From: Neisseria sp. 83E34
Lineage (GTDB): Bacteria; Pseudomonadota; Gammaproteobacteria; Burkholderiales; Neisseriaceae
DNA length: 64,000 nt
Assembly (NCBI RefSeq): GCF_001308015.1
Contig: NZ_LGYH01000002.1
Coordinates: 1 to 64,000 of the forward strand
Direction of reading: 5' to 3'
Part shown: positions 42,894-53,313 of the stretch, one piece after another
Layout: each line of letters starts with the position of its first letter
How positions within the stretch are numbered: position 1 is the stretch's first letter
The notes under the pieces: generated by a model
Databases searched by the model: none
Seen by the model: only the letters and a program-made list of their open reading frames with translations
What the model was told of the DNA's origin: nothing
Position numbers and translations under genes: made by a program

Positions 42894-44342
42894 ATGAATT
42901 ACCTACCTTTATTCGCAGATTTAACCGGCCGGCATGTTTTGGTTGTGGGCGGCGGAGCCGTTGCGGAGCGCAAAGTGGAAATGTTGCTCAAAGCCGGTGC
43001 CAAAGTCGGGCTGGTGGCCGAAAAGCTTAATCCCGCTTTGGCGGAGCTGGCCGGGCAGCGGCAAATCGAATGGCTGGACACCAAGTTTCAACCAAGCCGG
43101 CTGGATGCCGTTTGGCTGGTGATTGCCGCCACCGATAACCACGAGCTTAACCGGCAGGTATCCGAAGCCGCCGAAAGCCGCCGAATTTGGGCGAATGTGG
43201 TGGACGAGCGCGATGCCTGCTCGTTTATCTTTCCTTCCATCATCAATCGCAACCCTATTCAAATTGCCATTTCCAGCGGCGGAACCGCGCCTGTTTTGGC
43301 ACGCCTGCTGCGCGAAAAATTGGAAGCGCTGTTGCCGCAAAACCTGGGTGCGATGGCGGAAACCGCCGCCCGCTGGCGCGAGCGCGTAAAAGCCAAGCTG
43401 CCTTCCATTGCACAGCGCCGCCGATTTTGGGAAACCTTATTTACACATCCTGCATTTTTACGGTTGAGCGAAAGCCGCCAAACATCTGCTGCCGAAGAGT
43501 TTTTGTCGCAGCAGTTAAACGGTGCGCAAACAGGCTCGGGAGAAGTGTCTCTTGTGGGCGCAGGCCCGGGAGATGCGGGATTGCTCACGCTCAAAGGCTT
43601 GCAGCGCATCCAGCAGGCCGATGTGGTGTTATACGATGCTTTGGTTTCTGATCAAGTGTTGGAGCTTATCCGCCGCGATGCGGAAAAAGTGTTTGTCGGT
43701 AAGCGCGCCGGCAAGCACAGCGTCATGCAGGAGGCAACCAACCGTTTGTTGGTCGATTATGCGAAAAAAGGCAAACGCGTCGTGCGTTTGAAAGGCGGTG
43801 ATCCTTTTGTGTTCGGCCGCGGCGGGGAGGAATTGGAAGCGTTGAAAGCCGAGGGGATTGCGTTTGAAGTGGTGCCCGGAATCACCGCGGCTTTGGGTGC
43901 CACCGCTTATGCCGGTATTCCGCTTACGCACCGCGACCATGCGCAAACGGCGATGTTCATTACCGGCCATTGCCGCGCCGGCAGTGATGACTTGGGATGG
44001 CAAACCATTGCACAAAGCAACCAAACGCTGGTGGTTTATATGGGCACGATTAAGGCCGCCGAATTGCAAACCAATCTGATTGCCCACGGCAGGAGCGCAG
44101 ACACGCCGGTTGCCGTAATCAGCAAAGGAACCTTGCCCGACCAGCAGGTTTTTTCCGGCAAGTTGAACGATTTGGCCGCTTTGGCCGCCCAAGCGCTTTC
44201 TCCGGCCTTGTTGGTAATCGGCGAAACAGCAGGGTTGGGCAGCGATTTGGCATGGTTCGGGGGTAAGCCGCAGCAATTTGTCGATACCCGAAACGCATTG
44301 TGGCAGGCTCCGGAAGAACAAGCCTTGCCGAAGGCAGGTTGA
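42894..44342 (+). CDS. cysG: Siroheme synthase CysG (bifunctional)
   Basis: 482 residues from the ATG at 42894; the longer frame begins with a TTG at 42864 without a ribosome site. The N-terminal half is precorrin-2 dehydrogenase/ferrochelatase (NAD loop GGGAVAERK near 15-23). The C-terminal half is uroporphyrinogen III methyltransferase ([18 protein letters not shown] and [15 protein letters not shown]). It supplies the siroheme cofactor of CysI in the same operon. A possible -10 TATAAT is at 42798. The gap to cysH is 10 nt, so the first two genes are tightly linked. Confidence 0.95.
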   Translation: MNYLPLFADLTGRHVLVVGGGAVAERKVEMLLKAGAKVGLVAEKLNPALAELAGQRQIEWLDTKFQPSRLDAVWLVIAATDNHELNRQVSEAAESRRIWANVVDERDACSFIFPSIINRNPIQIAISSGGTAPVLARLLREKLEALLPQNLGAMAETAARWRERVKAKLPSIAQRRRFWETLFTHPAFLRLSESRQTSAAEEFLSQQLNGAQTGSGEVSLVGAGPGDAGLLTLKGLQRIQQADVVLYDALVSDQVLELIRRDAEKVFVGKRAGKHSVMQEATNRLLVDYAKKGKRVVRLKGGDPFVFGRGGEELEALKAEGIAFEVVPGITAALGATAYAGIPLTHRDHAQTAMFITGHCRAGSDDLGWQTIAQSNQTLVVYMGTIKAAELQTNLIAHGRSADTPVAVISKGTLPDQQVFSGKLNDLAALAAQALSPALLVIGETAGLGSDLAWFGGKPQQFVDTRNALWQAPEEQALPKAG

Positions 44343-44352
44343 GGAGTCAGTC

Positions 44353-45096
44353 ATGCAAACAGAACTGTATGTCAAGCCGCAACTGTGGCGCATTCCCGTA
44401 GTGTCGGCAACCGTAACCGAATGCCTGTCTGAAAAAACGGACGTGCTGCAACAGAGGCTGGATCTGATTGTGTCGCGACATCAAAAAGCGAAGTTTGCCA
44501 GCAGTCTTGCCGTGGAAGATATGGTGATTACCGACGTATTGGCCAAGATGGAAGCCGGTGTCGAAGTGTTTACTTTGAACACGGGCAGGCTCAATGCCGA
44601 AACTTTAGCTTTGGCCGGTAACGTCGGTACACATTATCCCAAGCTTACCTTCAGGCTATATACACCGGAAGCCGAAGCAGTAGAGGCATACACTTTGGAA
44701 AACGGGCCAAACGCATTTTACGAAAGCGTCGAATTGCGCAAAACATGTTGTCATATCCGCAAAGTAGAGCCCCTCAACAAAGCCTTGGCCGATGCCGATG
44801 CCTGGCTTACCGGACAAAGACGCGGGCAATCCGTAACACGTACCGAGCTGCCGTTTGTCGAAGAAGACCATGCACGCGGCATCCTAAAATACAACCCGAT
44901 TTACGATTGGAGCGAAGCGGAAGTGTGGGCTTACATTCTTCGGCACCAAGTGCCCTACAACCCTCTTTACGAACAAGGCTATCCCAGCATAGGTTGCGAA
45001 CCCTGTACCCGCCCCGTGCGCATCGGCGAAGACATCCGAGCCGGCCGCTGGTGGTGGGAAAGTCAAGACAGTAAAGAATGCGGCCTGCATAAATAG
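44353..45096 (+). CDS. cysH: Adenylyl-sulfate reductase, APS type, CysH
   Basis: 247 residues from the ATG at 44353, preceded by GAGGAG; the earlier frame start inside cysG is rejected. It reduces activated sulfate to sulfite with thioredoxin. Cys132-Cys133 (TCCH) and Cys215/Cys218 (GCEPC) are the four [4Fe-4S] ligands that mark APS-using enzymes, and the catalytic Cys243 is in ECGLHK. APS type explains why no cysC (APS kinase) is found in the operon. A DUS (44421-44433) is read in frame as ECLSEK near the N terminus. The gene ends within a single reverse DUS. Confidence 0.95.
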   Translation: MQTELYVKPQLWRIPVVSATVTECLSEKTDVLQQRLDLIVSRHQKAKFASSLAVEDMVITDVLAKMEAGVEVFTLNTGRLNAETLALAGNVGTHYPKLTFRLYTPEAEAVEAYTLENGPNAFYESVELRKTCCHIRKVEPLNKALADADAWLTGQRRGQSVTRTELPFVEEDHARGILKYNPIYDWSEAEVWAYILRHQVPYNPLYEQGYPSIGCEPCTRPVRIGEDIRAGRWWWESQDSKECGLHK

Positions 45097-45175
45097 ATTT
45101 CAGACAGGCATTCCCGCGCTTTTGATGAAAGCCGGATTCCGCCCCGTAAACCCTCTACTCCATAAGGCAAACCAT

Positions 45176-46096
45176 ATGCAAACTTCCATTCAAAACCACC
45201 ACCTCAACTGGCTTGAAGCCGAATCCGTCTACATCATCCGCGAAGTGATTGCCGAAGCGAAAAACCCCGCGCTGCTGTTTTCCGGCGGCAAAGATTCCGT
45301 GGTGCTGCTCGCGCTGGCCGTCAAAGCCTTCCAAATCGAAGGCCGGCCGCTCAAGTTGCCGTTCAAACTGCTGCACGTCGATACCGGCCACAACTATCCC
45401 GAAGTGATTGCATTCCGCGACCAAACCGTCGCCCGCACCGGCGTGGAGCTGGTGGTGGGCAGCGTGGAAGATTCCATCAAGCGCGGCACAGTGGTTTTGC
45501 GCCGCGAAAACGACTCGCGCAATGCCGCCCAAGCCGTTACCCTCGTCGAAACCATTGAAGAACAAGGTTTCGACGCACTGATGGGCGGCGCACGGCGCGA
45601 CGAAGAAAAAGCCCGCGCCAAAGAACGCATTTTTTCCTTCCGCGACGAATTCGGCCAATGGGACCCGAAAAACCAACGCCCCGAACTCTGGAGCCTCTAC
45701 AACACCCGCCTCTTCCTCGGCGAAAACATGCGCGTGTTCCCCATTTCCAACTGGACGGAACTCGACATCTGGCAATACATCGCCCGCGAAAACCTCGCTC
45801 TGCCGCCGATTTACTACGCCCACGAGCGCGAAGTGGTGGAACGCAGCGGACTGCTCGTGCCCGTTACCCCGCTCACACCCAAGCGCGACGGCGAAACCGC
45901 GCAAGTGCGCAGCGTGCGCTTCCGCACCGTCGGCGACATTTCCTGCACCTGCCCCGTAGCCAGCACCGCCTCCACACCGGAAGACATCATCGCCGAAACC
46001 GCCGCCACCACCCTTTCCGAACGCAGCGCCACCCGCATGGACGACCGCGTTTCCGAAGCGGCCATGGAAGAGCGCAAAAAAGCAGGCTATTTTTAG
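45176..46096 (+). CDS. cysD: Sulfate adenylyltransferase subunit 2 CysD
   Basis: 306 residues from the ATG at 45176 (AAGG about 9 nt upstream); in-frame starts at 45122/45125 lie close to the end of cysH and have no site. PP-loop ATP pyrophosphatase fold with SGGKDSVV near residue 42, HVDTGHNYPEV, and the C-terminal GDISCTCPVASTASTPEDI signature. It forms APS from sulfate and ATP together with the GTPase CysN, which here comes only after cysI. The 198-bp gap to cysI holds a decayed DUS pair. Confidence 0.95.
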   Translation: MQTSIQNHHLNWLEAESVYIIREVIAEAKNPALLFSGGKDSVVLLALAVKAFQIEGRPLKLPFKLLHVDTGHNYPEVIAFRDQTVARTGVELVVGSVEDSIKRGTVVLRRENDSRNAAQAVTLVETIEEQGFDALMGGARRDEEKARAKERIFSFRDEFGQWDPKNQRPELWSLYNTRLFLGENMRVFPISNWTELDIWQYIARENLALPPIYYAHEREVVERSGLLVPVTPLTPKRDGETAQVRSVRFRTVGDISCTCPVASTASTPEDIIAETAATTLSERSATRMDDRVSEAAMEERKKAGYF

Positions 46097-46294
46097 AACC
46101 GGCAAGCCGATGCCGACAATGCCTGTCTGAAAAAGCGTTTCCAAAAGCAGCCGGCTTTGCGCTTGATGCCGAACGTTTCAGAGGCATTCATATAACAAAA
46201 TCATCTTAAATTAAAACAAACCATTCTTTCCTTTTTTGAAGCCGCTTCAATAAAGTATTGCCGTTCAAGCCAACTTTAAAAGAAAGACAACCAT

Positions 46295-48061
46295 ATGACC
46301 ACCACCGACCCGCGTGCCAAACTCCCCGACGCGCCGCTTGCCGACAACGAACGCTTGAAAGACCAAAGCCGCTATCTCGAAGGCACGATTAAAAACGACC
46401 TTTCAGACGGCCTCACCGGAGGCTTCAACGGCGACAATTTCCAGCTGATCCGCTTTCACGGCATGTATGAGCAGGACGACCGCGACATCCGCGCCGAGCG
46501 TGTCGAGCAGAAACTGGAGCCGCTGAAAAACGTGATGCTGCGCTGCCGTTTGCCCGGCGGCATCATCCAGCCCGCGCAATGGCTGGGCATCGACGAATTC
46601 GCCACCGACCACACCCTTTACGGCTCCATCCGCCTCACCAACCGCCAAACCTTCCAATTTCACGGCGTGCTCAAAGAAAACATCAAACCCATGCACCAAT
46701 GGCTGCACAAGCTCGGTTTGGATTCCATTGCCACCGCCGGCGACGTGAACCGCAATGTGTTGTGTACCAGCAATCCCGTTGAAAGCGGGCTGCACAAAGA
46801 AGCCTACGAATGGGCGAAAAAAATCAGCGAGCACCTGCTGCCGAAAACCCGCGCCTATGCCGAAATCTGGCTGGACGGCGAAAAAGTCGAATCCACCGAA
46901 ACCACCGAACCGGCTCCGCTGAAAGACGCAGTGAAAAGCGGTGATGCCACCGAACCCGTGCTCGGCAAAAACTACCTGCCGCGCAAGTTCAAAACCACCG
47001 TCGTGATTCCGCCGCACAACGATGTCGATTTGCATGCCAACGATTTGAACTTCGTGGCCATCGGCGAAAACGGCAAACTGGTCGGCTTCAACGTATTGGT
47101 GGGCGGCGGCTTGTCGATGGAACACGGCAACACCAAAACCTATCCCAACACCGCCAAAGAATTCGGCTTCGTGCCGCTGGAAAAAACGCTCGATGCCGCC
47201 GCCGCCGTGGTTTCCGTGCAGCGCGACTGGGGCAACCGCAGCGACCGCAAAAACGCCAAAACCCGCTACACGCTCGAGCGCGTGGGCGTGGACGTGTTTA
47301 TCGAAGAAGTGGAAAACCGCATGGGCGCGAAGTTCGAACCCGTGCGCCCGTATGAATTTACCTCGCGCGGCGACCGCATCGGCTGGGTACAGGGCGAAGA
47401 CAAAAAATGGCATCTCACCCTGTTTATCGAAAACGGCCGCCTGCTCGATTACCCCGGCAGGCCGCTGAAAACCGGTATGCGCGAAATCGCCAAAGTCCAC
47501 AAAGGCGACTTCCGCCTCACCGCCAACCAAAACCTGATCGTGGCCAACATTGCCCCGCGCGATAAAGCCAAAATCGAAGCCATTGCCCGCGAACACGGCT
47601 TAATCAGCGATGCCGTTACCCCGCAGCGCGAACACAGCATGGCCTGCGTGTCGCTGCCGACCTGCCCGCTGGCGATGGCCGAAGCCGAACGCTTCCTGCC
47701 GCAGTTCACCGACAAGCTGGACGCGCTGTTTGCCAAACACGGCTTGCAGCAAGAACATATCGTGCTGCGCATCACCGGCTGCCCCAACGGCTGCGGCCGC
47801 GCCATGATTGCCGAAATCGGCTTGGTCGGCAAAGCGGTAGGCCGCTACAACCTCTACACCGGCGGCAACCGCGAAGGCACGCGCATTCCGCGCCTGTTTA
47901 AAGAAAACATCACCGAGCCGGAAATTTTGGACATCATCGACGGCTGGCTGGGCGAATGGGCAAAAGGCCGTCTGAATAACGAAGGCTTTGGCGACTTTGC
48001 CGTGCGCACCGGCATCGTGAAACCTGTGCTGGATGCGCCACGCGATTTTTGGGCGGCTTGA
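46295..48061 (+). CDS. cysI: Sulfite reductase hemoprotein subunit CysI
   Basis: 588 residues. Reduces sulfite to sulfide with a siroheme-[4Fe-4S] centre fed by CysJ. The four cluster/siroheme Cys are Cys451 and Cys457 (CVSLPTC) and Cys496 and Cys500 (CPNGC), with the same spacings as in E. coli CysI. Siroheme-contact Arg and Lys residues ([10 protein letters not shown]) are present. It carries two perfect AG-type uptake sequences, at 46402-46413 near the 5' end and 47965-47976 near the 3' end, and no local type. That suggests import from another Neisseria. It sits between cysD and cysN, which are adjacent in many species. Confidence 0.96.
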   Translation: MTTTDPRAKLPDAPLADNERLKDQSRYLEGTIKNDLSDGLTGGFNGDNFQLIRFHGMYEQDDRDIRAERVEQKLEPLKNVMLRCRLPGGIIQPAQWLGIDEFATDHTLYGSIRLTNRQTFQFHGVLKENIKPMHQWLHKLGLDSIATAGDVNRNVLCTSNPVESGLHKEAYEWAKKISEHLLPKTRAYAEIWLDGEKVESTETTEPAPLKDAVKSGDATEPVLGKNYLPRKFKTTVVIPPHNDVDLHANDLNFVAIGENGKLVGFNVLVGGGLSMEHGNTKTYPNTAKEFGFVPLEKTLDAAAAVVSVQRDWGNRSDRKNAKTRYTLERVGVDVFIEEVENRMGAKFEPVRPYEFTSRGDRIGWVQGEDKKWHLTLFIENGRLLDYPGRPLKTGMREIAKVHKGDFRLTANQNLIVANIAPRDKAKIEAIAREHGLISDAVTPQREHSMACVSLPTCPLAMAEAERFLPQFTDKLDALFAKHGLQQEHIVLRITGCPNGCGRAMIAEIGLVGKAVGRYNLYTGGNREGTRIPRLFKENITEPEILDIIDGWLGEWAKGRLNNEGFGDFAVRTGIVKPVLDAPRDFWAA

Positions 48062-48071
48062 ACCGGTAAAA

Positions 48072-48103
48072 ATGCCTGTCTGAAAAAAGTTTCAGACAGG
48101 CAT
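48072..48103 (+). terminator. DUS-pair hairpin between cysI and cysN
   Basis: ATGCCTGTCTGAA and TTCAGACAGGCAT, 6-nt loop, local dialect. It lies inside the cys gene row, so it should cause partial termination at most, or cysN has its own promoter. Confidence 0.6.
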
Positions 48104-48152
48104 CATGAAATCAATGCCACAAACGAACAGCAGCAAAACAAAGGATTCAATC

Positions 48153-49463
48153 ATGAATGAAACCACCACACCGCTTTTGCGTTTTATTACTGCCGGCAGC
48201 GTTGACGACGGTAAATCAACCTTAATCGGCCGCCTGCTCTACGACAGCAAAACCCTACTTACCGATCAGTTTGCAAAGCTCGACCATGCCGTGCAAAACG
48301 GTCAAACACCTGATTTCGCCAGCCTCACCGACGGCTTGGCCGCCGAACGCGAACAAGGCATTACCATCGATGTTGCCTACCGCTACTTTTCCACACCCAA
48401 GCGTAAATTCATCATTGCCGATACGCCCGGCCATGAGCAGTACACCCGCAATATGGTAACCGGTGCTTCCACCGCCGACGCAGCCATTGTGTTGGTGGAT
48501 GCGACCCGTGTCGATTTTAGCGGAGAGGAGCCTGCCCTGTTGCCGCAAACCAAACGCCACAGTGCCATTTTGAAATTGCTCGGTTGCTCGAGCGTGATCG
48601 TAGCGGTCAACAAACTGGATCTGCTGGGTTTTGATGCCGAAAAATACCAAGCCATTAACCGGGCTTACCGGAAGCTGGCTGAACGGATAGGCCTGACTGC
48701 ACAAATCCATTTCCTGCCCATCAGCGCGCTCAACGGCGACAATATTGTCCAAGCCAGCAAGCACACCCCTTGGTACACCGGCCTGCCGCTGCTGCCCTTG
48801 CTGGAAACGCTGCCGGTAGTGCGCAAACGTGCGGAAAAACTGCCTGCACACTTTCCCGTGCAGCGCGTTGCCCGGCAAGACGGCAGCAGCAGCGACGATT
48901 TCCGCGGCTATCAAGGCCGCCTTGAAGCGGGCGGTTTGAACGTGGGCGATGCAGTCAAAGTGCTGCCCGGTGGGAAAACCGCACGCATTGCAGAAATTTA
49001 CGGAGCAAACGGCAAAGCCGGCAGCGCGCAAACCGGCGAAGTGCTTACCGTTACGCTGGATACCGATATTGACATTTCCCGGGGCGACAGCATCGTTGCC
49101 GCCGACAGCCCGATCAAGTCCGAGCAAAATTTTCAGGCTGCATTATGCTGGTTTGATGAAGCTCCGCTCAACCTGCGCCGCAAATACCTGTTAAAGCAAA
49201 GTACGCAAACTACAGCGGTGAAAATCAGCGAAATCGCTTATGTGTGGGATGTCAATACATTGAGCCGAGTTCAGGCGGCAGACACGCTCAACCTCAACGA
49301 CATTGGAAGCGTCAGCCTGAAAACCCAGCAGCCGCTCAACACCGGCACTTATGCCGAAAACGCCGCAACAGGCGCATTTATTTTGATAGACGAAGCCACC
49401 AACCATACTGTGGCGGCCGGTATGATAAGGGGCGGCGATGCTTCAGATTCATTTGAAATCTGA
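48153..49463 (+). CDS. cysN: Sulfate adenylyltransferase subunit 1 (GTPase) CysN
   Basis: 436 residues from the ATG at 48153, with AAGGATT upstream; the first ATG of the frame at 48105 directly abuts a DUS arm and is unlikely. GTPase motifs: GSVDDGKST (G1), DTPGHEQYTRNM (G3), NKLD (G4). Two beta-barrel domains follow, as in EF-Tu-like proteins. GTP hydrolysis drives APS formation with CysD. No CysC kinase domain is fused at the C terminus, in line with the APS-type CysH. The gap to cysJ is 78 nt. Confidence 0.95.
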   Translation: MNETTTPLLRFITAGSVDDGKSTLIGRLLYDSKTLLTDQFAKLDHAVQNGQTPDFASLTDGLAAEREQGITIDVAYRYFSTPKRKFIIADTPGHEQYTRNMVTGASTADAAIVLVDATRVDFSGEEPALLPQTKRHSAILKLLGCSSVIVAVNKLDLLGFDAEKYQAINRAYRKLAERIGLTAQIHFLPISALNGDNIVQASKHTPWYTGLPLLPLLETLPVVRKRAEKLPAHFPVQRVARQDGSSSDDFRGYQGRLEAGGLNVGDAVKVLPGGKTARIAEIYGANGKAGSAQTGEVLTVTLDTDIDISRGDSIVAADSPIKSEQNFQAALCWFDEAPLNLRRKYLLKQSTQTTAVKISEIAYVWDVNTLSRVQAADTLNLNDIGSVSLKTQQPLNTGTYAENAATGAFILIDEATNHTVAAGMIRGGDASDSFEI

Positions 49464-49541
49464 ATCCCGTTTGCCGTATTCAACAAAATGAAAATCCATA
49501 CACAGGCCGATAACCAGAAAAAAACATACCAAGGAACCGTT

Positions 49542-51317
49542 ATGCCCCCCATTCCTTCCGAACTGCTTGACCGATTAGCCGCTTTGTCTCCGCAACAGTT
49601 GGCCTTTTTATCGGGCTATGCCTGGGCCAAAAGCCAGGGCACAGAATCAGGCACCGCTCCGCTTGCGCTTCCTCTTCAAGCCGAACCGCAGACGGTGCGC
49701 ACCGTAACCATTCTTTCCGCTTCGCAAACCGGCAATGCGCGAAAAGTGGCCGAAGAGCTGCTGATTAAGCTGGAAACCGCAGGTGTCAATGCCAAACTTA
49801 CCGCCGCCGCCGATTATAAAACCAAGCAAATCGCCGCAGAAGACATTTTATTGTTGGTAACTTCTACCCAAGGGGAGGGCGAACCTCCGGAGGAGGCCGT
49901 GCCGCTTTACAAGCTGCTTACCGGTAAAAAAGCACCCGATTTGAGCAAAGTTAGCTTTGCTGTATTGGGGCTGGGCGACAGCAGCTATCCCGATTTTTGC
50001 CAAGCCGGTAAAGATTTCGATGCGGCACTGGCCAAACATGGCGGTATGCGCATCGGTGATTTAGGTGTGTGCGACCTTGATTACCAGGCCGCCGCCGCGG
50101 AATGGGTGGCGAAAACCGCCGTCCGGGTGGCCGAGCTTGCGGCAGGCGGTTCGCCGGCAGCCGCTGCCGCACCGGTAACGAATAGCCGGCCCGAGGGTTT
50201 GCATTACAGCAAAGAGCAGCCTTTTACCGCGGTGTTGTCTGCGCGCCAGAAAATTACGGCGCGCCAAGCTGAAAAACATGTGGCGCATATTGAAATAGAC
50301 TTGGCCGGATCGGGTATCGGTTATCAAGTCGGAGATGCTTTAGGCATCTGGCCGCTCAACGATGAAAACTTGGTTGCCGAAATTCTGCGACACAGTGGTT
50401 TGAACGGCAGCGAAACCGTACAAAAAGCCGACGGCAGCCTCACAGACATCCGAACTGCCTTGCTGCACGATCTGGATATTACTCAAACGACCCCCCAATT
50501 CTTGCAGCAATACGCCGTGCTGTGCGGATCGGAAGAACTCAAACGCATCGTAGAAGAAAACGAAGCGCTCAACAGCTATATCGCCCTCACGCCACCGGTG
50601 GGCGTGCTGGCTGCCTATCCCCACGCCTGTGATGCGCAAACCCTGTTCGGGCTGTTTCGTGCGCAAACGCCGCGCCTTTATTCGATTGCTTCTTCACAAG
50701 AAGAGGTGGGTGAAGAAGTGCATCTTACGGTCGGCGTCGTGCGCTTTGATCACCACGGTAACAGCTACACCGGTGCGGCTTCGGGTTGGCTCGGTAGCCG
50801 TTTGGAAGAGGGCGGCAGTGTTCGTGTGTTTGTTGAACCCAATAAACTTTTCCGCCTGCCTGAAGACGGCAATACCCCCATCATTATGATTGGCGCGGGT
50901 ACAGGTATCGCCCCTTTCCGCGCCTTTATGCAGCAGCGGGAAGCCAATGGCGACAGCGGTAAAAACTGGCTGGTGTTCGGCAACCAAAAATTTACCGACG
51001 ATTTTCTTTACCAAGCCGAATGGTTGCAATACCGCAAAGCAGGCTTGTTGACACGCGCTGACCTTGCATGGAGCCGTCAGGGCAAAGAAAAAGTATATGT
51101 CCAACACAAACTTGCCGAGGCGGCAGCCGAAGTGTGGGCATGGTTGCAGCAGGGTGCGCACGTTTATGTGTGCGGTGATGCCACCCGTATGGCGCGTGAT
51201 GTGGAAAATACATTACTCGGTATCATTGCAGCACAAGGCAAAATGAGCAGTGATGATGCGGAAGATTATCTGAACGAAATGCGCGAAAACAAGCGCTACC
51301 AACGGGATGTTTATTAA
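49542..51317 (+). CDS. cysJ: Sulfite reductase flavoprotein subunit CysJ
   Basis: 591 residues from the ATG at 49542, with AAGGA 9 nt upstream; the upstream ATG at 49488 in the same frame lacks a site. Domains in order: flavodoxin (about 60-195, SASQTGNARKVAEEL, STQGEGEPPEEAVPLYK, GLGDSSYPDFCQAGK), FAD-binding (about 215-430, PRLYSIASS) and NADPH-binding (about 440-591, IGAGTGIAPFRAFMQQRE, GNQKFTDDFLYQ, YVCGDATRMARDVENTL). It passes electrons from NADPH to CysI. Last gene of the cys row. Confidence 0.95.
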   Translation: MPPIPSELLDRLAALSPQQLAFLSGYAWAKSQGTESGTAPLALPLQAEPQTVRTVTILSASQTGNARKVAEELLIKLETAGVNAKLTAAADYKTKQIAAEDILLLVTSTQGEGEPPEEAVPLYKLLTGKKAPDLSKVSFAVLGLGDSSYPDFCQAGKDFDAALAKHGGMRIGDLGVCDLDYQAAAAEWVAKTAVRVAELAAGGSPAAAAAPVTNSRPEGLHYSKEQPFTAVLSARQKITARQAEKHVAHIEIDLAGSGIGYQVGDALGIWPLNDENLVAEILRHSGLNGSETVQKADGSLTDIRTALLHDLDITQTTPQFLQQYAVLCGSEELKRIVEENEALNSYIALTPPVGVLAAYPHACDAQTLFGLFRAQTPRLYSIASSQEEVGEEVHLTVGVVRFDHHGNSYTGAASGWLGSRLEEGGSVRVFVEPNKLFRLPEDGNTPIIMIGAGTGIAPFRAFMQQREANGDSGKNWLVFGNQKFTDDFLYQAEWLQYRKAGLLTRADLAWSRQGKEKVYVQHKLAEAAAEVWAWLQQGAHVYVCGDATRMARDVENTLLGIIAAQGKMSSDDAEDYLNEMRENKRYQRDVY

Positions 51318-51335
51318 GCATGCTTGTTAAGAGCT

Positions 51336-51372
51336 ATGCCTGTCTGAAAACTTTTTCAGACAGGCATTTTTA
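51336..51372 (+). terminator. DUS-pair terminator of the cys gene row
   Basis: ATGCCTGTCTGAA and TTCAGACAGGCAT, 6-nt loop, followed by TTTTATAG. Good intrinsic terminator, 18 bp behind cysJ. Confidence 0.85.
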
Positions 51373-51469
51373 TAGCCGTTTGATGTTCAGCTCGAATTGT
51401 GCGGTGTGAATCGGGGAGTGTTGCCTGAACTCGAAATAGAATATATCCGAATAAAATGAATCCGATTAA

Positions 51470-51530
51470 GTATATTCGTCATGTTCAAGTCAAACCCGGT
51501 TATAACGAAAGCATAACAAAAAAGCTTATT
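51470..51530. repeat. Decayed fragment of the MITE-like repeat
   Basis: ATTCGTCATGTTCAAGTCAA, CCCGGTTATAACGA and AAAAAAGCTTATT look like eroded parts of the inner arm and right end of the element at 40767-40907. Similarity is weak. Confidence 0.35.
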
Positions 51531-51573
51531 GGAGATAGTAGGTACACTTGAACAAAAAGATTATGCTTTACGG

Positions 51574-53154
51574 TTAACCCAAAGCGGCATTCAATATCAA
51601 AAAGCAGATAATCGAAAGTATGGATGCGGCAGGTAAGGTAATTACCCAAGCCAAGCCGATGGGTTTCATCATGGCCCAGTTGGCGTTGCGGTTGACCAGT
51701 CCGATGCCCAATACGGCGCCAACCAGAATGTGTGTGCTTGATACAGGCAAACCGAGCAGTGATGCCATCATCACTACGGATGCAGCAGCCAATTCGGCGG
51801 TAAAGCCGGAAGAAGGGTGCATCTTGGCCAAGTTAGTGCCCACAGTGGCAATCACTTCTTTACCGATAAACCACAAGCCCACAATCAAGGCGATACCGAA
51901 AGTCAGCATCACCACCGGCGGGATAGGGGCGGAAGCGCCGATGTCGCCGGTACGCAAAACATCCATAATGGCGGCGAACGGGCCGATGGCGTTGGCAATG
52001 TCGTTGGCACCGTGGCTGAATGCGAAACCCGCGGCGGTAAACACCTGCATCCAGCTGAACATTAAGAAGGTGGATTTACCTAAATCTTTGCGTTTTAGGG
52101 TTTTTGCATAGATGAATGTAGCCAGCCAGATGCCGGCGCCAATCATGCCGATAATCAGGAAGCTTTGGATGGTGCTCATCCCCAAATCAAGGTTTTTCAG
52201 GCCTTTGAAAATCAGCATGGATGAAATAACCATGCCGCCGATTGCGGAAATAATCGGCACCCATGAATGGAGCGCGCGGTAGGCATCTACGCCTTGCTTG
52301 CGCTGGTCGATTTCATAGAGGCCTTTGTAGTAGTGGGATTCGAGTTCGGAGGGGTCGAAATCCTGCTCGCTGTAAATCTGTGCATCGCGCGCCATGGCAG
52401 TGGCAACTTGGATTTTTTCGTGTTCTTCCAGCGATTCGAAGCCCAGTTTGTGCTGCTCTTTGTGCAGCTTGCGTTCGGCCTTGATTTGTTTGAGCTGCTC
52501 TTCTGCCGCGTCGTTGTAATCCAAAACGTGTTTTTTGATTTGGTAAAACAAAATATAAGAAACCAAGCCGCCCAGCACGGGAGAAAGCACCCAAGACAAG
52601 GCAATTGAACCGATGGCATTCCACTTAACCAGAGAAAGCGCCATTTCTCCGTCGGCAAGCTGATAACCTAAAACCACCGAGCTGCCGACGATACCGCCGA
52701 TAATCGCGTGGGTGGTGGAAACAGGCAGGCCTTTGTAGGTGGCAAACAGCAGCCATAAAGCGGCGGAAAGCAGCGCCGACATCATGATAAACACAAACTG
52801 CATCGGCTCCAGAGGCAAGGCTCCGAGGTTGACGATGCCGCTGCGGATGGTTTCGGTTACTTGGCCGCCTGCGATTACCGCACCGCTCACTTCAAATATG
52901 GCGGCTACCGCAAGTGCTTGGGGAATGGTTAGTGTTCCTGCGCCGACGCTGGTGCCGAAAGAGTTGGCCACATCATTACCGCCGATGTTGAAGGCCATGA
53001 ATACGCCGAACATTGTTGCAAGTAGAAACACTGTGGTGTAATTGTTCTGAGTGTAATCCAAACCCCAGAAGATAAAATAACCGAGCATGCTGATAAGCAT
53101 GACGGCAAAAAAAAGATTGGTTTTGTGCATCGGACCGGTTTGCGCCTGGGCCAT
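51574..53154 (-). CDS. pitA: Inorganic phosphate transporter (PiT family)
   Basis: 526 residues, about 10-12 helices with a hydrophilic loop in the middle (about 225-290, rich in Lys, Glu and His). The duplicated PHO4 signature is clear: [24 protein letters not shown] and [20 protein letters not shown], plus [17 protein letters not shown] motifs. It moves phosphate (with metal and H+ or Na+) at low affinity. It is divergent from thiE across a 159-bp gap holding a 7-bp palindrome. No phoU-like partner gene is beside it. Confidence 0.92.
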   Translation of the reverse strand: MAQAQTGPMHKTNLFFAVMLISMLGYFIFWGLDYTQNNYTTVFLLATMFGVFMAFNIGGNDVANSFGTSVGAGTLTIPQALAVAAIFEVSGAVIAGGQVTETIRSGIVNLGALPLEPMQFVFIMMSALLSAALWLLFATYKGLPVSTTHAIIGGIVGSSVVLGYQLADGEMALSLVKWNAIGSIALSWVLSPVLGGLVSYILFYQIKKHVLDYNDAAEEQLKQIKAERKLHKEQHKLGFESLEEHEKIQVATAMARDAQIYSEQDFDPSELESHYYKGLYEIDQRKQGVDAYRALHSWVPIISAIGGMVISSMLIFKGLKNLDLGMSTIQSFLIIGMIGAGIWLATFIYAKTLKRKDLGKSTFLMFSWMQVFTAAGFAFSHGANDIANAIGPFAAIMDVLRTGDIGASAPIPPVVMLTFGIALIVGLWFIGKEVIATVGTNLAKMHPSSGFTAELAAASVVMMASLLGLPVSSTHILVGAVLGIGLVNRNANWAMMKPIGLAWVITLPAASILSIICFLILNAALG

Positions 53155-53243
53155 GACTTTTTCCTTGTTAAATATGGGGGTGGGGGTAACGTTTTAAGTC
53201 TTGATTTAATTTGTAATGGATTTAAAACGTATGCAAAATACAC

Positions 53244-53263
53244 GGTAATTATCATAAATTACC
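53244..53263. promoter_or_regulatory. Palindrome in the pit/thiE divergent promoter region
   Basis: GGTAATT (53244-53250), 6-nt spacer, AATTACC (53257-53263). It lies upstream of a TATAAT at 53280-53285 that could serve thiE. Such an inverted repeat could bind a dimeric regulator for either gene, but none is recognised. Confidence 0.4.
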
Positions 53264-53313
53264 AGTATTTCGTTGATATTATAATTGGATTAACCGGTAT
53301 CTGAAAGAAAATT

